NCBI RefSeq assembly: GCF_002095485.1
Contig: NZ_MLFS01000022.1
Location: forward strand, 1-61,947
Direction: 5' to 3'
Source: Pantoea wallisii
Lineage (GTDB): Bacteria; Pseudomonadota; Gammaproteobacteria; Enterobacterales; Enterobacteriaceae
Length of the DNA stretch: 61,947 nt
Shown here piece by piece: positions 47,732-58,729 of the stretch (the stretch's first letter is position 1; every line of letters starts with the position of its first letter). The position numbers and the translations under genes are program-made. Below the pieces are notes generated by a model. It saw nothing but the letters and a program-made list of their open reading frames with translations. It was not told the origin of the DNA and searched no databases.

Positions 47732-48235
47732 TTAATGGCGCTGACGCCAGTCGCTCAGCGACACCAGATTACTCGCCTCAGCCGATTCCCCTTCCAGCTC
47801 AATCCCCTGCTGCGTAAAACGCGCATTGTACTGCTCGCGCAGCGCGTGTAGCTCCTGGCTGTCCGGCTCCAGCTGACGCAGAAAACCCAGGGCCAGCAAC
47901 AGCTGCTGGCGCGAAATCAGCGCAGAGAAACCCGCCTTGCTCAGAATACCGTGCCAGCGCAGCGTATTCGCTTCGCTGCCGTCCACAATCAGTACCTGCC
48001 AGATCAGCAGAACCATCGCGCCATTCTGCAGATGCGCCTCGTTATCGCCAGCGATGTAATCGATGAACTCCTTTGCCGCCTCTTTCCCCATCAGCGAAAG
48101 CATTGACTCAATATGCACCGGCGGCAGCCCCAGGCGCTTGTTCAGTGCCTGCGCGGCGTGGCGCGAACGGGCGGTCAGCAGCTGAAAACCCACAACAAAC
48201 ACGATCGCCAGCGTGGCGAGCATCAACCAAATCAT
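47732..48235 (-). CDS. DUF1198 membrane-anchored protein (YicN-like)
   Basis: 167 residues with one N-terminal membrane helix (MIWLMLATLAIVFVVGFQLL) and a cytosolic helical region containing HLQNGAMVLLIWQVLIVDGSE, characteristic of DUF1198/YicN. I chose the ATG at 48235 because E. coli YicN starts MIWIMLATLA; a GTG at 48247 is in frame. Function unknown. Confidence 0.85.
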   Translation of the reverse strand: MIWLMLATLAIVFVVGFQLLTARSRHAAQALNKRLGLPPVHIESMLSLMGKEAAKEFIDYIAGDNEAHLQNGAMVLLIWQVLIVDGSEANTLRWHGILSKAGFSALISRQQLLLALGFLRQLEPDSQELHALREQYNARFTQQGIELEGESAEASNLVSLSDWRQRH

Positions 48236-48411
48236 CACGTCATCCACATCATGTCCAGGCGGGCATAATACGCGCTAACGCGGCCTCACGTCACGGCGAA
48301 AAAATCGGGAAACGCACTGTGCCAGCGAATCTGTGACTGACAGCCGCACGCGCTTCTGACAGAATAGACGCCATCCCCGATTTAACCCTCTACAGATGGA
48401 TTTCCTCTCTG

Positions 48412-49278
48412 ATGGCAGCAAAAATTATTGACGGTAAAACGATTGCGCAGCAGGTGCGCCTTGAGGTTGCCGAAAAAGTGCAGCAGCGTGTGGCAGCCGG
48501 TAAACGTGCGCCAGGTTTAGCGGTTGTGCTGGTGGGTGAAAACCCGGCCTCGCAAATTTATGTCGCTAACAAACGCCGCGCCTGTGAAGAAGTGGGTTTT
48601 ATCTCCCGCGCTTACAACCTGCCTGCCAGCACCAGCGAAGCTGAGCTGCTGGATCTGATCGATCAGCTGAATAACGATGGCGAGATCGACGGCATTCTGG
48701 TGCAGCTGCCGCTGCCGGCGGGCATTGATAACGTGAAAGTGCTGGAGCGCATCACGCCGGACAAAGACGTTGATGGCTTCCACCCCTATAACGTTGGCCG
48801 CCTGTGCCAGCGCGCGCCGAAGCTGCGTCCGTGTACGCCGCGCGGCATCGTTACACTGCTGGAGCGCTACAATATCGACACTTACGGCCTGAACGCCGTG
48901 GTGGTAGGCGCTTCCAATATTGTAGGCCGTCCGATGAGTATGGAGCTGCTGCTGGCCGGGTGCACCACTACCGTCACCCACCGCTTTACCAAAGATCTGC
49001 GTCATCATGTCGAGCATGCCGATCTGCTGGTGGTCGCCGTGGGCAAACCGGGCTTTATTCCGGGTGACTGGATCAAGCCGGGTGCGATCGTCATTGATGT
49101 CGGTATTAACCGTCTGGAGAGCGGCAAAGTCGTCGGCGATGTCGATTTCGAGGCGGCTGCCGAACGCGCCGCCTATATCACGCCGGTGCCGGGTGGTGTT
49201 GGCCCGATGACGGTGGCCACGCTGATCCAGAATACGCTACTGGCGTGCGAGCAGTATCACGATGTGGAGGAGGCGTAA
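48412..49278 (+). CDS. folD: Bifunctional methylenetetrahydrofolate dehydrogenase/cyclohydrolase
   Basis: Interconverts 5,10-methylene-THF and 10-formyl-THF. 288 residues, as in E. coli. Conserved Tyr/Lys in [21 protein letters not shown] motif, and [14 protein letters not shown] near the C-terminus; NADP site [12 protein letters not shown]. The stop overlaps the ybcJ ATG by one base. Confidence 0.97.
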   Translation: MAAKIIDGKTIAQQVRLEVAEKVQQRVAAGKRAPGLAVVLVGENPASQIYVANKRRACEEVGFISRAYNLPASTSEAELLDLIDQLNNDGEIDGILVQLPLPAGIDNVKVLERITPDKDVDGFHPYNVGRLCQRAPKLRPCTPRGIVTLLERYNIDTYGLNAVVVGASNIVGRPMSMELLLAGCTTTVTHRFTKDLRHHVEHADLLVVAVGKPGFIPGDWIKPGAIVIDVGINRLESGKVVGDVDFEAAAERAAYITPVPGGVGPMTVATLIQNTLLACEQYHDVEEA

Positions 49279-49490
49279 TGGCGAATTTTTCTCTGGGTAA
49301 ACACGCACACGTTGATCTGTGCGATCTGCTGAAGCTTGAAGGCTGGGTCGAGAGCGGCGCGCAGGCCAAAATCGTGATCGATGAGGGTGCAGTGCGTGTT
49401 GATGGTGCCATTGAGACGCGCAAGCGCTGCAAGATTTTCCCCGGCCAGACGGTCGAGTTTGCCGGTCAGCGCGTAACGGTTGTCGCCTGA
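49278..49490 (+). CDS. ybcJ: S4-domain RNA-binding protein YbcJ
   Basis: 70 residues consisting of a single S4 RNA-binding fold (LCDLLKLEGWVESGAQAK ... GAVRVDGAIETRKRCKI). Same length as E. coli YbcJ. It starts within the folD stop codon (TAATG), so translation is coupled. Probably acts on ribosome-related RNA; the target is unknown. Confidence 0.93.
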   Translation: MANFSLGKHAHVDLCDLLKLEGWVESGAQAKIVIDEGAVRVDGAIETRKRCKIFPGQTVEFAGQRVTVVA

Positions 49491-49529
49491 CAGACGCGGT
49501 GCGCATGCCTGCGGGCGATAAATTGGCAT

Positions 49530-49560
49530 AAAAAAGGGCGAACTGCGGTTCGCCCTTTTT
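49530..49560. terminator. Bidirectional terminator between ybcJ and cysS
   Basis: AAAAAGGGCGAAC, TGCG loop, GTTCGCCCTTTTT. A/T runs on both sides serve the two convergent genes. Confidence 0.92.
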
Positions 49561-49562
49561 GG

Positions 49563-50948
49563 TTATTTACGGCGCCAGCTGGAGCCCTGCGGGCCATCTT
49601 CAACGATAACGCCCAGCTCATTGAGCTTGTCACGCGCAACATCCGCCTGCGCCCAATCTTTCGCGGCGCGCGCATCGGCGCGGGTTTTTACCCAATGCTC
49701 AATCTCTGCCACTTCATCCTGGTCCACCTGCGCACCGCTCTGCAGGAACTGCTCCGGGTCCTGTTGCAGAATGCCCAGCACGTCCGCCAGCTGTCGCAGT
49801 TTGGCTGCCAGCGCGTCGGCAGCCGCTTTATCTTCGCTCTTCAGGCGGTTCACTTCGCGTGCCATGTCGAAGAGTACGGAGTAGGCTTCCGGGGTATTAA
49901 AGTCATCGTCCATCGCCGTGCGGAAGCGCGCTTCAAACGCTTCGCCACCCGCTGGCCTGGCGCTGGCATCGGTGTGGCGCAGCGCGGTGTAGAGGCGCTC
50001 CAGCGCGGCACGCGCCTGGTTGAGGTTATCTTCACCGTAGTTGAGCTGGCTGCGATAGTGACCGGACATCAGGAAGTAGCGCACGGTCTCAGCATCGTAG
50101 TGCTGCAGCACATCGCGCACGGTAAAGAAGTTGCCGAGCGATTTTGACATCTTCTCGCGATCGACCATCACCATGCCGGAGTGCATCCAGTAGTTCACAT
50201 AGGGGCCGTCGTGCGCACAGGTGGACTGTGCCACTTCGTTCTCGTGATGCGGGAACATCAGGTCTGAACCGCCGCCGTGGATGTCAAAATGGGTGCCCAG
50301 CTGTTTGCAGTTCATCGCCGAGCACTCAATGTGCCAGCCCGGACGGCCGTTGCCCCATGGCGATTCCCACGCTGGTTCGTCGGCTTTGGACATTTTCCAC
50401 AGCACGAAGTCCATCGGGTTGCGCTTCACTTCGGCCACTTCAACGCGTGCACCGGCCTGCAGCTGCTCCAGATCCTGACGCGACAGCACGCCGTAATCGT
50501 TATCGCTCAGCACGTCGAACATCACGTCGCCGTTGTCGGCTACGTAAGCGTGGCCGCGTTCGATAAGCTTGCCAACCAGCTCAATGATCTCCGCGATATG
50601 GCGGGTCGCGCGCGGCTCCAAATCCGGCGGCAGAATGCCCAGCGCGGCAAAATCTTTGTGCATCTCCGCGATCATGCGATTGGTCAGCGTTTCGATGCTC
50701 TCACCGTTTTCATTGGCGCGTTTGATGATTTTGTCATCAATATCGGTGATGTTACGTACATATTTCAGCTGAAAACCCAGGTAGCGCAGGTAGCGTGCCA
50801 CCACGTCAAATGCCACAAAGGTACGCCCATGGCCGATATGACAGAGGTCGTAAACCGTGATTCCACACACGTACATACCGATTTCACCGGCATGGATGGG
50901 TTTAAATTCCTCTTTCTGTCGACTCAGGGTGTTATAGATCTTTAGCAT
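49563..50948 (-). CDS. cysS: Cysteinyl-tRNA synthetase
   Basis: Class Ia synthetase, 461 residues as in E. coli. The zinc ligand Cys28 in [14 protein letters not shown]-type [16 protein letters not shown] near residue 266, and the zinc/cysteine-binding ECSAMN and HHENE motifs are present. Divergent from ppiB. Confidence 0.98.
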   Translation of the reverse strand: MLKIYNTLSRQKEEFKPIHAGEIGMYVCGITVYDLCHIGHGRTFVAFDVVARYLRYLGFQLKYVRNITDIDDKIIKRANENGESIETLTNRMIAEMHKDFAALGILPPDLEPRATRHIAEIIELVGKLIERGHAYVADNGDVMFDVLSDNDYGVLSRQDLEQLQAGARVEVAEVKRNPMDFVLWKMSKADEPAWESPWGNGRPGWHIECSAMNCKQLGTHFDIHGGGSDLMFPHHENEVAQSTCAHDGPYVNYWMHSGMVMVDREKMSKSLGNFFTVRDVLQHYDAETVRYFLMSGHYRSQLNYGEDNLNQARAALERLYTALRHTDASARPAGGEAFEARFRTAMDDDFNTPEAYSVLFDMAREVNRLKSEDKAAADALAAKLRQLADVLGILQQDPEQFLQSGAQVDQDEVAEIEHWVKTRADARAAKDWAQADVARDKLNELGVIVEDGPQGSSWRRK

Positions 50949-51165
50949 TGAACGGTTCCGTTTTTTACGTGTGCGGGATACGCCTTCTTTTGTAGCCGGT
51001 TATTGTGCCGTATTTTTCCGACTTGTGCATCGCTGGCATACCAACTGCCGTTGGCTTACTGACGCGTTATTGGAAATTGTGATATAAGAAGCGTCTACAA
51101 AAATGCCCCGCCGCTCTGCTGGCGCGGCAGTTGATACTGACGACAACCTCCACAGGACGAATATA

Positions 51166-51660
51166 ATGGTCACTTTCCAGACGAACCATGGCGATATCGT
51201 AATCAAAACCTTTGACGATAAAGCGCCGGCAACCGTGCAGAACTTCCTGGATTACTGCCGTGAAGGTTTTTACGACAACACGATTTTCCACCGTGTAATC
51301 AATGGTTTTATGATTCAGGGCGGCGGTTTTGAGCCGGGCATGAACCAGAAAGCTACCAAAGCGGATATCCGTAACGAAGCGAACAACGGCCTGAAGAACA
51401 CCAAAGGCACGCTGGCGATGGCACGTACCCAGGCACCGCACTCTGCCACCGCGCAGTTCTTCATCAACGTGGCGGACAACGACTTCCTGAACTTCCGCGA
51501 CGAAAGCCTGCAGGGCTGGGGCTACTGCGTATTCGCCGAAGTGGTTGAAGGCATGGACGTGGTCGAAAAAATCAAAGCGGTTAAAACGGGCCGCAGCGGC
51601 ATGCACCAGGACGTTCCGGTTGACGACGTTGTCATCCAGAAAGTGACTGTTAGCGAGTAA
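51166..51660 (+). CDS. ppiB: Cytosolic peptidyl-prolyl cis-trans isomerase B
   Basis: Cyclophilin of 164 residues without a signal peptide. Active-site Arg and neighbours lie in [13 protein letters not shown], with QFFINVADN and [16 protein letters not shown] preceded by AGGACG. The stop overlaps lpxH by one base (TAATG). Confidence 0.97.
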   Translation: MVTFQTNHGDIVIKTFDDKAPATVQNFLDYCREGFYDNTIFHRVINGFMIQGGGFEPGMNQKATKADIRNEANNGLKNTKGTLAMARTQAPHSATAQFFINVADNDFLNFRDESLQGWGYCVFAEVVEGMDVVEKIKAVKTGRSGMHQDVPVDDVVIQKVTVSE

Positions 51661-52376
51661 TGTCGCGCACGCTGTTTATCGCAGATTTACATCTGTGTCA
51701 GGAAGAACCGGCAATCACTGCCGGTTTTCTGCATTTTTTGCAGGGTGAAGCGCAGCAGTGCGATGCGCTTTACATCCTGGGCGATCTGTTTGAAGCCTGG
51801 ATTGGCGACGACGATCCGAATCCGCTGCATCAGCAGATCGCCGCGGCCCTCCGGGCCCTGCCGGTACCAAAGTACTTCATCCATGGCAATCGCGACTTTC
51901 TGCTTGGTAAACGCTTTGCGCGCGCCAGCGGTATGACGCTGCTGCCGGAAGAGCAGGTACTCACCCTGTACGGTCAGCGCGTGCTGATTATGCATGGCGA
52001 CACGCTCTGTACCGATGATACCGGCTATCAGCGCTTTCGCGCGAAAGTGCATCAGCGCTGGCTGCAGCGTCTGTTTCTCGCCCTGCCGCTGCGGGTGCGT
52101 ATGCGCATTGCCGCGCGCATGCGCGCCGACAGTAAGCAGGCCAATCAGCATAAATCGCTGAGCATCATGGATGTGAACCAGCAGGCGGTGGAGGCGGCGA
52201 TGACGCGCCAGCAAACGCCGGTGTTAATCCACGGCCATACGCACCGTCCGGCGATTCATCACTTCTCCCTGCACGGCAGCGCGGCGCAGCGCGCGGTACT
52301 GGGCGCCTGGCATGAAAACGGTTCGATGGTTCAGGTCGATGCCGGCGGCGTGAGCCTTATCGAATTTCCGTTCTGA
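51660..52376 (+). CDS. lpxH: UDP-2,3-diacylglucosamine diphosphatase
   Basis: Calcineurin-like phosphoesterase that makes lipid X in lipid A synthesis. Metal motifs [28 protein letters not shown] and [10 protein letters not shown] are intact. 238 residues. Confidence 0.97.
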   Translation: MSRTLFIADLHLCQEEPAITAGFLHFLQGEAQQCDALYILGDLFEAWIGDDDPNPLHQQIAAALRALPVPKYFIHGNRDFLLGKRFARASGMTLLPEEQVLTLYGQRVLIMHGDTLCTDDTGYQRFRAKVHQRWLQRLFLALPLRVRMRIAARMRADSKQANQHKSLSIMDVNQQAVEAAMTRQQTPVLIHGHTHRPAIHHFSLHGSAAQRAVLGAWHENGSMVQVDAGGVSLIEFPF

Positions 52377-52380
52377 CTTT

Positions 52381-52400
52381 ACGGGCGTAAATGCCCGTTT
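52381..52400 (+). terminator. Terminator after lpxH
   Basis: ACGGGC, GTAAAT loop, GCCCGT running into TTT, a few bases after the lpxH stop and just before the PurR box. Confidence 0.7.
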
Positions 52401-52407
52401 TCCGCCT

Positions 52408-52423
52408 ACGCAACCGTTTTCCT
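52408..52423 (+). promoter_or_regulatory. PurR operator of purEK
   Basis: ACGCAACCGTTTTCCT matches the PurR consensus ACGCAAACGTTTGCGT at 11-12 positions and lies about 85 bp before purE, as in the E. coli purEK operator. Predicts repression by PurR with hypoxanthine or guanine. Confidence 0.8.
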
Positions 52424-52508
52424 TACTGCCATCTCATGCTATTCTCTGTGCCCTTCTTTACCTGCCCGCCCGGCCAGGTTCGTTTGACTATTCACAGGAG
52501 TTGACCGC

Positions 52509-53018
52509 ATGTCATCCAACGCCACCCCGGCCCGTATCGCCATCGTCATGGGCTCTAAAAGTGACTGGGCTACCATGCAGTTCGCCGAGGAGATTCTTAA
52601 CAGCCTGGATGTGCCATTCCACGTTGAAGTGGTCTCTGCTCACCGTACGCCAGACAAACTGTTCAGCTTCGCCGAAACCGCAGCTGATAACGGCTTTCAG
52701 GTGATCATCGCCGGTGCCGGCGGTGCGGCACACCTGCCGGGCATGCTGGCCGCGAAAACGCTGGTGCCGGTGCTGGGCGTGCCGGTACAGAGCGCGGCGC
52801 TGAGCGGCGTTGATAGCCTCTACTCAATTGTGCAGATGCCGCGCGGTATTCCGGTGGGCACGCTGGCGATCGGTAAAGCCGGTGCCGCCAATGCTGCGCT
52901 GCTGGCGGCACAGATTCTGGCTATTCATGACCAGGCACTGGCGACACGCCTGGCAGCCTGGCGCCAGACGCAGACCGATGAAGTGCTGGAGAACCCGGAC
53001 CCGCGGGGGAACGCATGA
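52509..53018 (+). CDS. purE: N5-carboxyaminoimidazole ribonucleotide mutase
   Basis: Class I PurE, 169 residues. [10 protein letters not shown] binding loop, [11 protein letters not shown] with the catalytic His, and [13 protein letters not shown] [11 protein letters not shown] are present. Follows AGGAG; overlaps purK by four bases. Confidence 0.97.
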   Translation: MSSNATPARIAIVMGSKSDWATMQFAEEILNSLDVPFHVEVVSAHRTPDKLFSFAETAADNGFQVIIAGAGGAAHLPGMLAAKTLVPVLGVPVQSAALSGVDSLYSIVQMPRGIPVGTLAIGKAGAANAALLAAQILAIHDQALATRLAAWRQTQTDEVLENPDPRGNA

Positions 53019-54079
53019 AGCCGGTTTGCGTATTGGGTAACGGCCAGCTGGGCCGTATGCTGCGCCAGGCGGGCGAGCCGCTGGGCATTGCGGTCTATCC
53101 GGTGGGGCTTGACGCGGAGCCCTCCGCCCTGCCCATTGCAGAGAGCGTGATCACCGCAGAGATTGAGCGCTGGCCGGAGACCGCGTTAACGCGCGAGCTG
53201 GCACGCCACCCGGCCTTTGTGAATCGCGATATTTTCCCGCGTCTGGCCGATCGCCTGACGCAAAAACAGCTGCTCGATCAGCTCAATCTGGCGACCGCAC
53301 CCTGGCAGCTGCTGGCTGACAAACGCGAGTGGCCGCAGGTGTTCAGCACGCTGGGCGAGCTGGCCATCGTGAAGCGCCGCACCGGCGGTTATGACGGTCG
53401 CGGCCAGTGGCGTTTACGCGCGGCTGAAATCGACACGCTGCCGGATGCGTGCTACGGCGAGTGCATCGTTGAGCAGGGCATCAACTTCAGCGGTGAAGTG
53501 TCGCTGGTGGGCGCGCGCGGTCAGGATGGCGGCACGGTATTCTACCCGCTGACGCACAACCTGCATGAAGAGGGCATTCTGCGTACCAGCGTGGCCTTTC
53601 CGCAGGCTGATGCCGCGCAACAGCAGCAGGCCGAAGCGATGCTTAGCGCTATCATGCATGAGCTGAACTATGTCGGCGTGATGGCGATGGAGTGTTTTGT
53701 TACGCCGGAAGGGTTACTGATTAACGAGCTGGCGCCACGCGTGCACAATAGCGGCCACTGGACGCAGAATGGCGCATCAATCAGCCAGTTCGAGCTGCAC
53801 CTGCGCGCGGTACTGGGCCTGCCGCTGCCGCAACCGGTGGTATTTGCGCCATCGGTGATGGTGAATCTGATTGGTACTGACGTCAACCTTGCCTGGCTGC
53901 AGCAGCCGCTGGTGCATCTGCACTGGTACGATAAAGAGGTGCGTGCCGGCCGCAAGGTTGGGCATCTGAATCTGACCGATAGCGATCGTGCGCGTCTGGC
54001 GTCGGCCTTGAATGCGCTGGTTCCGCTGCTGCCGGCAGCCTATGCTTCCGGCATCGCCTGGGCAGTCGCGAAGCTGTAA
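53015..54079 (+). CDS. purK: N5-carboxyaminoimidazole ribonucleotide synthase
   Basis: ATP-grasp enzyme of de novo purine synthesis, 354 residues. N-terminal [18 protein letters not shown]-grasp [12 protein letters not shown], and [13 protein letters not shown] motifs. Second gene of the PurR-controlled purEK operon. Confidence 0.97.
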   Translation: MKPVCVLGNGQLGRMLRQAGEPLGIAVYPVGLDAEPSALPIAESVITAEIERWPETALTRELARHPAFVNRDIFPRLADRLTQKQLLDQLNLATAPWQLLADKREWPQVFSTLGELAIVKRRTGGYDGRGQWRLRAAEIDTLPDACYGECIVEQGINFSGEVSLVGARGQDGGTVFYPLTHNLHEEGILRTSVAFPQADAAQQQQAEAMLSAIMHELNYVGVMAMECFVTPEGLLINELAPRVHNSGHWTQNGASISQFELHLRAVLGLPLPQPVVFAPSVMVNLIGTDVNLAWLQQPLVHLHWYDKEVRAGRKVGHLNLTDSDRARLASALNALVPLLPAAYASGIAWAVAKL

Positions 54080-54151
54080 CGCCGCGCGCCTGGCCGTTCG
54101 GCTCCCGCAACGGTGATAACCGCTTCCGGGGGCTAATCGTCACGCCTCCAA

Positions 54152-56568
54152 TCACGCAGCTTCAAATCGCCGGAACAGCGCCTTACCTTTCAGCAAGCGT
54201 ACACCCAGCCAGCCTCCGCACAGTGACAACAGCAGCGCGCCGCAGAGGGGTAGTGCGAACCACAAGGTCCAGTCCGGCTCCCACGGGAAGTCAAAGATCT
54301 TGCGTTGCAGGCCCCACAGTGCCGCTTCCGCGCCCAGCGCCGCCGCAATGCCGGATACCACGCCAAGCAGCGCAAACTCGCACCACAGCGTGCCGCGCAG
54401 CAGCCGCTTGCTGGCACCGAGCGTACGGTAGACCACCAGCTCCTGACGCCGTTGCCGCATACCGACCTGGATCTGTGCCATGAGCAGCAGCACACCACAT
54501 ACCGTGACCAGAATCACCATGATCTCCAGCGCCTGGCTCACCTGCGCCAGCACCTGGCCGATCTGCTTCAGCATGCTGCCAACATCCAGCAGGCTTAAGG
54601 TGGGAAATGCCCGGTTCAGCTGGGCCAGCATTGCTGGATCGCTCTCCATACGGAAGCTGGTGAGCCAGGTTTGCGGCTGTTGATCGAGCGCGCCAGGCGG
54701 GAAGATAAAGAAGAAATTCGGCCGCAGGCTCTCCCAGTCCACTTTGCGCAGGCTGGTGATTTTGGCGCTGAACTGCTGTGTATCGCCGCTGAAGGTGAGC
54801 GTATCGCCGGGCTTCACGCCGAGACGGTCAGCCAGCTCCACTTCCATCGACACTTCACCGGCCTGCGGTGGCCAGCTGCCGGCCACCAGCGGATTGTGAT
54901 CCGGCCGTTCCGCCTGCCATGTCAGGTTCAGTTCGCGGTTCAGCGCATTATCCAGCTTCGGATCGGCCTTTTTGCCGTTCAGCTCAGTCAGGCGCGCACG
55001 CACGATGGGGTAGAACGTTTCCGCTTTAATGTGATGCTGCTGCAGGAAGTCGCGCACCTGCGGCACCTGCTGCTGTGTCAGGTTGAGCAGGAAATAGTTT
55101 GGCGCATCGGCCGGCAGCTGCTGCTGCCAGCGATCCAGCAGATCGCCGCGCATCACCAGCAATAGCGCCAGCAGCATAAAGGAGAGTGAAAAGGCCGCCA
55201 GCTGACTGAGCGTCATCACCGGTTGTCGCAGCAGACGGTTGATCGCCAGCCGCAGCGCCAGATTGCGCACCACCAGCTTACGCAGCAGCAGCAGCGTGCC
55301 CAGCCGAGCAGCGCCAGCAGCAGGGCCAACATTACTACGCCCGCCAGTAGCGCCCAGAGCATTTTGCTGCCGCCCATCAGCAGCGCCAGCAGCGCGACCA
55401 CAATTAGCGCCATCACCGGCAGATAGATGCGGAGCGGCCAGACGCTGGCTACCGCATCACGGCGCAGCACCCGCAGCGGCTGCGTCGCCATCAGCAGGCG
55501 ATACGGCCGCAAGCCCACCAGCAGCGAAATCACAAACATCGCGCCGATCGCCCACAGCCATGGCCAGAAGCTGGCGGCCGGCAGCGCGGCCGGCAGCACC
55601 GGTTTCAGCATCACCAGCAGCGCCAGCTCAATCCCCTGCCCCAGCGCACTCCCGGCAATGGCAGCCAGCAGCAGGACCGCCAGCCATTGACCGATGATCA
55701 GCCGCTGCAGCGCTTTGCGCGTCGCCCCGAGCGTTTTCAGCACCGCCACCAGATCGTACCGGCTGCGGCAGTAGTGACTCATCGCCACCGCTACCGCCGC
55801 AATCGCCAGCAGCAGCGTCAGCAAAGCTGACAACAGCAAAAATTGCTGGGCGCGCTGCATGGAGCGGCCCAGTGCATCTTCAGAGTTCTCCACGCTGATC
55901 CAGCGCTCACCCGCCTTCAACTGCGGCTGAATCCAGCTGTCGTAGCGCGCCAGCGGTGCCGCATCGCCGGAAAACTTATAGCGCCAGCTCAGGCGGCTGC
56001 CAGGCTGAATCGCACCGGTTTTGTCGACGTCAGCCAGGTTCATCAGCAGACGTGGCGATGTCTGGAAAGGATTGAAACCGCCATCCGGCTCCTGGATCAC
56101 TTCACCCGCAATGCGCAGCGTGGTATCGCCAACGTCGATGTTATCGCCCACTTTCAGGTTGAGCAGCGCCAGCAGGCGCGGCGCGGCTAAGACCGTACCG
56201 GCCATCGGACGTAAGCCTGGCGGCTCCGTTTGCAGCGTACCAAACATCGGATAGGCGTCATCTACCGCTTTGACGTCCGCCAGCTGCGGCGTCTCTTGTG
56301 CGAAGGTCATGGTCATGAAGCTGAGCTGACGGCTGACCGCCAGCCCCTCTTCACGCGCTTTGTCCAGCCAGGCCTCCGCTGCCGGCTTACTGCTGCGCAG
56401 CGTGCGATCGCCCGCCATAAAGTCGCGGCTCTGCTGGCTTAACCCTTTTTCCATGCGATCGCTGATTGAACCCAGTGCCAGCACGCAGGCCACTGCCAGC
56501 GTCAACGCCAGCCAGACAATCAGCAGCGAGGGCGAACGCCACTCGCGCCAGAACCAGCGCCAGATCAT
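54152..56568 (-). pseudogene. ybbP: FtsX-like ABC transporter permease YbbP, split by a frameshift
   Basis: YbbP is a roughly 800-residue permease with two FtsX/MacB domains, paired with the ATPase YbbA. Here the N-terminal part reads from ATG 56568 (MIWRWFWREWRSPS, overlapping the ybbA stop by four bases) and runs out of frame at ...LLALLGWA into CCCC..., stopping at 55216. The C-terminal half continues in another frame (LLLLRKLVVRNLALRLAI to LFRRFEAA, ending 54152). Adding one base to the CCC at 55299-55301 (TGGG to TGGGG on the coding strand) gives LLGWGTLLLLRKL and restores one protein. Either an inactive gene or an assembly error. Confidence 0.9.
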
Positions 56569-57251
56569 ACCTCCTCCCACAGCTTGCCGTCGCGCAGCCG
56601 CAGCCGCCGGTCACAGCGTGCCGCCAGCTGCTCATCGTGCGTGACCAGAATTAGCGTGGTGGCAAAATCACGGTTGAGGGAGAAGAGAAGATCGGCAATG
56701 CGGTCACCGGTTTTGCGGTCAAGGTTGCCGGTCGGTTCATCAGCAAACAGCAGGCCGGGCCGGCCGCTAAACGCGCGCGCCAGCGCCACACGCTGCTGCT
56801 CACCGCCCGAAAGCTGTGCCGGCAGATGGTGCAGACGCGCTTTCAGGCCAAGCTGAGCAAGCAGTTCGGTCGCCTGCACGCGGCTGTCGCGATCGCTGTC
56901 GCCCCGCAGCAGCGCGGGCAGCTGAACGTTCTCCAGCGCGTTTAGCGTCGGCACCAGCATAAAGGATTGGAAAACAAAGCCGACTTCGCGCGCGCGCAGC
57001 GCGGCGCGCTGCTCCTCGTTCATACTGTGCAGCGGCTGGCCCAGCAGGTGCACTTCGCCGCTGCTGCCATCATCCAGCCCGGCAAGGATGCCCAACAAGG
57101 TTGATTTACCGGAACCCGACTCGCCAATCAGCGCGATGGTTTCAGCTGGTTTGACAACCAGCTCAACTCCGGTAAGGATGGTCAGCTGATGCTCTCCCTG
57201 ACCGACGGACTTAGTAAGATGATGAACTGCAACAATGTTTTCCGCTGGCAT
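56565..57251 (-). CDS. ybbA: ABC transporter ATP-binding protein YbbA
   Basis: MacB/LolD-type ATPase of 228 residues. Walker A GESGSGKST, signature LSGGEQQRVALARA, Walker B LLFADEPTGNLD and switch LVTHDEQLA. Partner of YbbP. Its 5' end overlaps the divergent tesA gene by 33 bases, as in E. coli. Confidence 0.95.
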   Translation of the reverse strand: MPAENIVAVHHLTKSVGQGEHQLTILTGVELVVKPAETIALIGESGSGKSTLLGILAGLDDGSSGEVHLLGQPLHSMNEEQRAALRAREVGFVFQSFMLVPTLNALENVQLPALLRGDSDRDSRVQATELLAQLGLKARLHHLPAQLSGGEQQRVALARAFSGRPGLLFADEPTGNLDRKTGDRIADLLFSLNRDFATTLILVTHDEQLAARCDRRLRLRDGKLWEEV

Positions 57252-57845
57252 TATCCCTTCCTGTTGTTATTGCTTCTGCTGGTGTCGCGTATCGCCGCCG
57301 CCGATACGCTGCTGGTGTTAGGCGACAGCCTGAGCGCCGGCTATCGCATGTCCGCCACGGCCGCCTGGCCCAGCCTGCTTGATAAATCGTGGCAACAGCA
57401 GCCCAAAGTCGTGAACGCCAGCATCAGCGGTGATACCGCCGGCCAGGGACTGGCGCGTTTGCCGGGCCTATTAAAACAGCATCAGCCCCGTTGGGTGTTA
57501 ATCGAATTGGGCGGTAATGACGGTCTGCGCGGCTTTCCGCCGCAATCTATCGCCCGGGATTTAAGTAAAGTGATCGACCAGGTTAAAGCGGCTCACGCGC
57601 AGCCGCTACTGATGCAAATTCGCTTACCGGCTAATTATGGGCGACGTTATACCGAGGCGTTCAGCGCGATCTATCCGCAGCTGTCCCGGCAGTACAACAT
57701 TCCACTGGTGCCCTTTTTTATGGAGCAGGTCTATCTGAAGCCGGAGTGGATGCAGCAGGACGGTATTCACCCCAATCCGGATGCCCAGCCGTTTATCGCC
57801 AAACTGATGGCTAACGAACTGGCTCCGCTAGTAAAGCAGAATTAA
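57219..57845 (+). CDS. tesA: Multifunctional acyl-CoA thioesterase I/protease I/lysophospholipase L1
   Basis: Periplasmic SGNH/GDSL hydrolase. I chose the ATG at 57219 (MMNCNNVFRWH) to match the 208-residue E. coli protein; signal peptide ends near IAAAD. Block I GDSLSAGYR, block II ISGDTAG, block III GGNDGLRG and block V DGIHPN supply Ser, Gly, Asn and Asp/His. Upstream in-frame starts lie inside ybbA and are unlikely. Confidence 0.95.
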   Translation: MMNCNNVFRWHYPFLLLLLLLVSRIAAADTLLVLGDSLSAGYRMSATAAWPSLLDKSWQQQPKVVNASISGDTAGQGLARLPGLLKQHQPRWVLIELGGNDGLRGFPPQSIARDLSKVIDQVKAAHAQPLLMQIRLPANYGRRYTEAFSAIYPQLSRQYNIPLVPFFMEQVYLKPEWMQQDGIHPNPDAQPFIAKLMANELAPLVKQN

Positions 57846-57876
57846 CGCAGGCGCGTGATGAAACACAGGTAAAGAA

Positions 57877-58650
57877 ATGCAAAAACGAATCTTAATCACC
57901 GGCTGCTCCAGCGGGATTGGTCTGGCCGCCGCCAACGACCTGCTGGCGCGTGGCTATCACGTGCTGGCAGCCTGCCGGCGCGCAGAGGATGTTGCGCGCA
58001 TGAACGCGCTGGGCTTTACCGGCATTCAGCTGGATCTTGACGATGCCGCCAGCGTGGATGCCGCCGCTGACCACGTCATCGCGCTGACGGAAAACTGCCT
58101 GCACGGCCTGTTTAATAACGGCGGTTTCGGTCAGTACGGCCCGCTGAGCAGCCTATCGCGCCAGCAGCTGGAGCAGCAGTTCTCTACGAACCTGTTCGGC
58201 ACCCACCAGCTTACGCTGCGCCTGCTGCCCGCCCTGCAGAACAGTGGCGATGGCCGTATTATCAATACCAGCTCGGTACTGGGTCTGATCTCCACACCGG
58301 GGCGCGGCGCCTACGCAGCCAGCAAGTGGGCGCTGGAGGCCTGGAGCGATGCGCTGCGCATGGAGGTGCGCGCGTCTGGCGTGCGCGTCAGCCTGATTGA
58401 ACCGGGGCCCATTGCCACCCGCTTTACCGACAATGTGCAGCAGGGTCAGCAGGATAAACCGGTGCGCAATCCCGGTATCGCTGCGCGCTTTACCCTGCCG
58501 CCGGAGGCGATTTTGCCTAAACTGCGTCATGCACTGGAGAGCCGGCATCCGCGCCTGCGCTATCCGGTCACGCTGGTTACCTGGACGATGAGCCTGCTGA
58601 AGCGCTTGCTGCCGGGCTGGATGCTGGATCGCATTTTGCGCAGCAACTGA
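57877..58650 (+). CDS. ybbO: Short-chain dehydrogenase/reductase YbbO
   Basis: SDR-fold NADP-dependent oxidoreductase, 257 residues. Cofactor motif GCSSGIGLA with the following Arg (ACRRAED), catalytic Ser in NTSSVLG and YxxSK as YAASKWALE. The C-terminal hydrophobic helix ([13 protein letters not shown]) suggests membrane association. E. coli YbbO reduces aldehydes. Confidence 0.93.
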   Translation: MQKRILITGCSSGIGLAAANDLLARGYHVLAACRRAEDVARMNALGFTGIQLDLDDAASVDAAADHVIALTENCLHGLFNNGGFGQYGPLSSLSRQQLEQQFSTNLFGTHQLTLRLLPALQNSGDGRIINTSSVLGLISTPGRGAYAASKWALEAWSDALRMEVRASGVRVSLIEPGPIATRFTDNVQQGQQDKPVRNPGIAARFTLPPEAILPKLRHALESRHPRLRYPVTLVTWTMSLLKRLLPGWMLDRILRSN

Positions 58651-58729
58651 ACTGCAAGCCCGAATTGAACTTGAAGCCCGGGCGTTTGCCCCCATATCCT
58701 TTACACACTTTCTGCCAAGAGACGTATTC

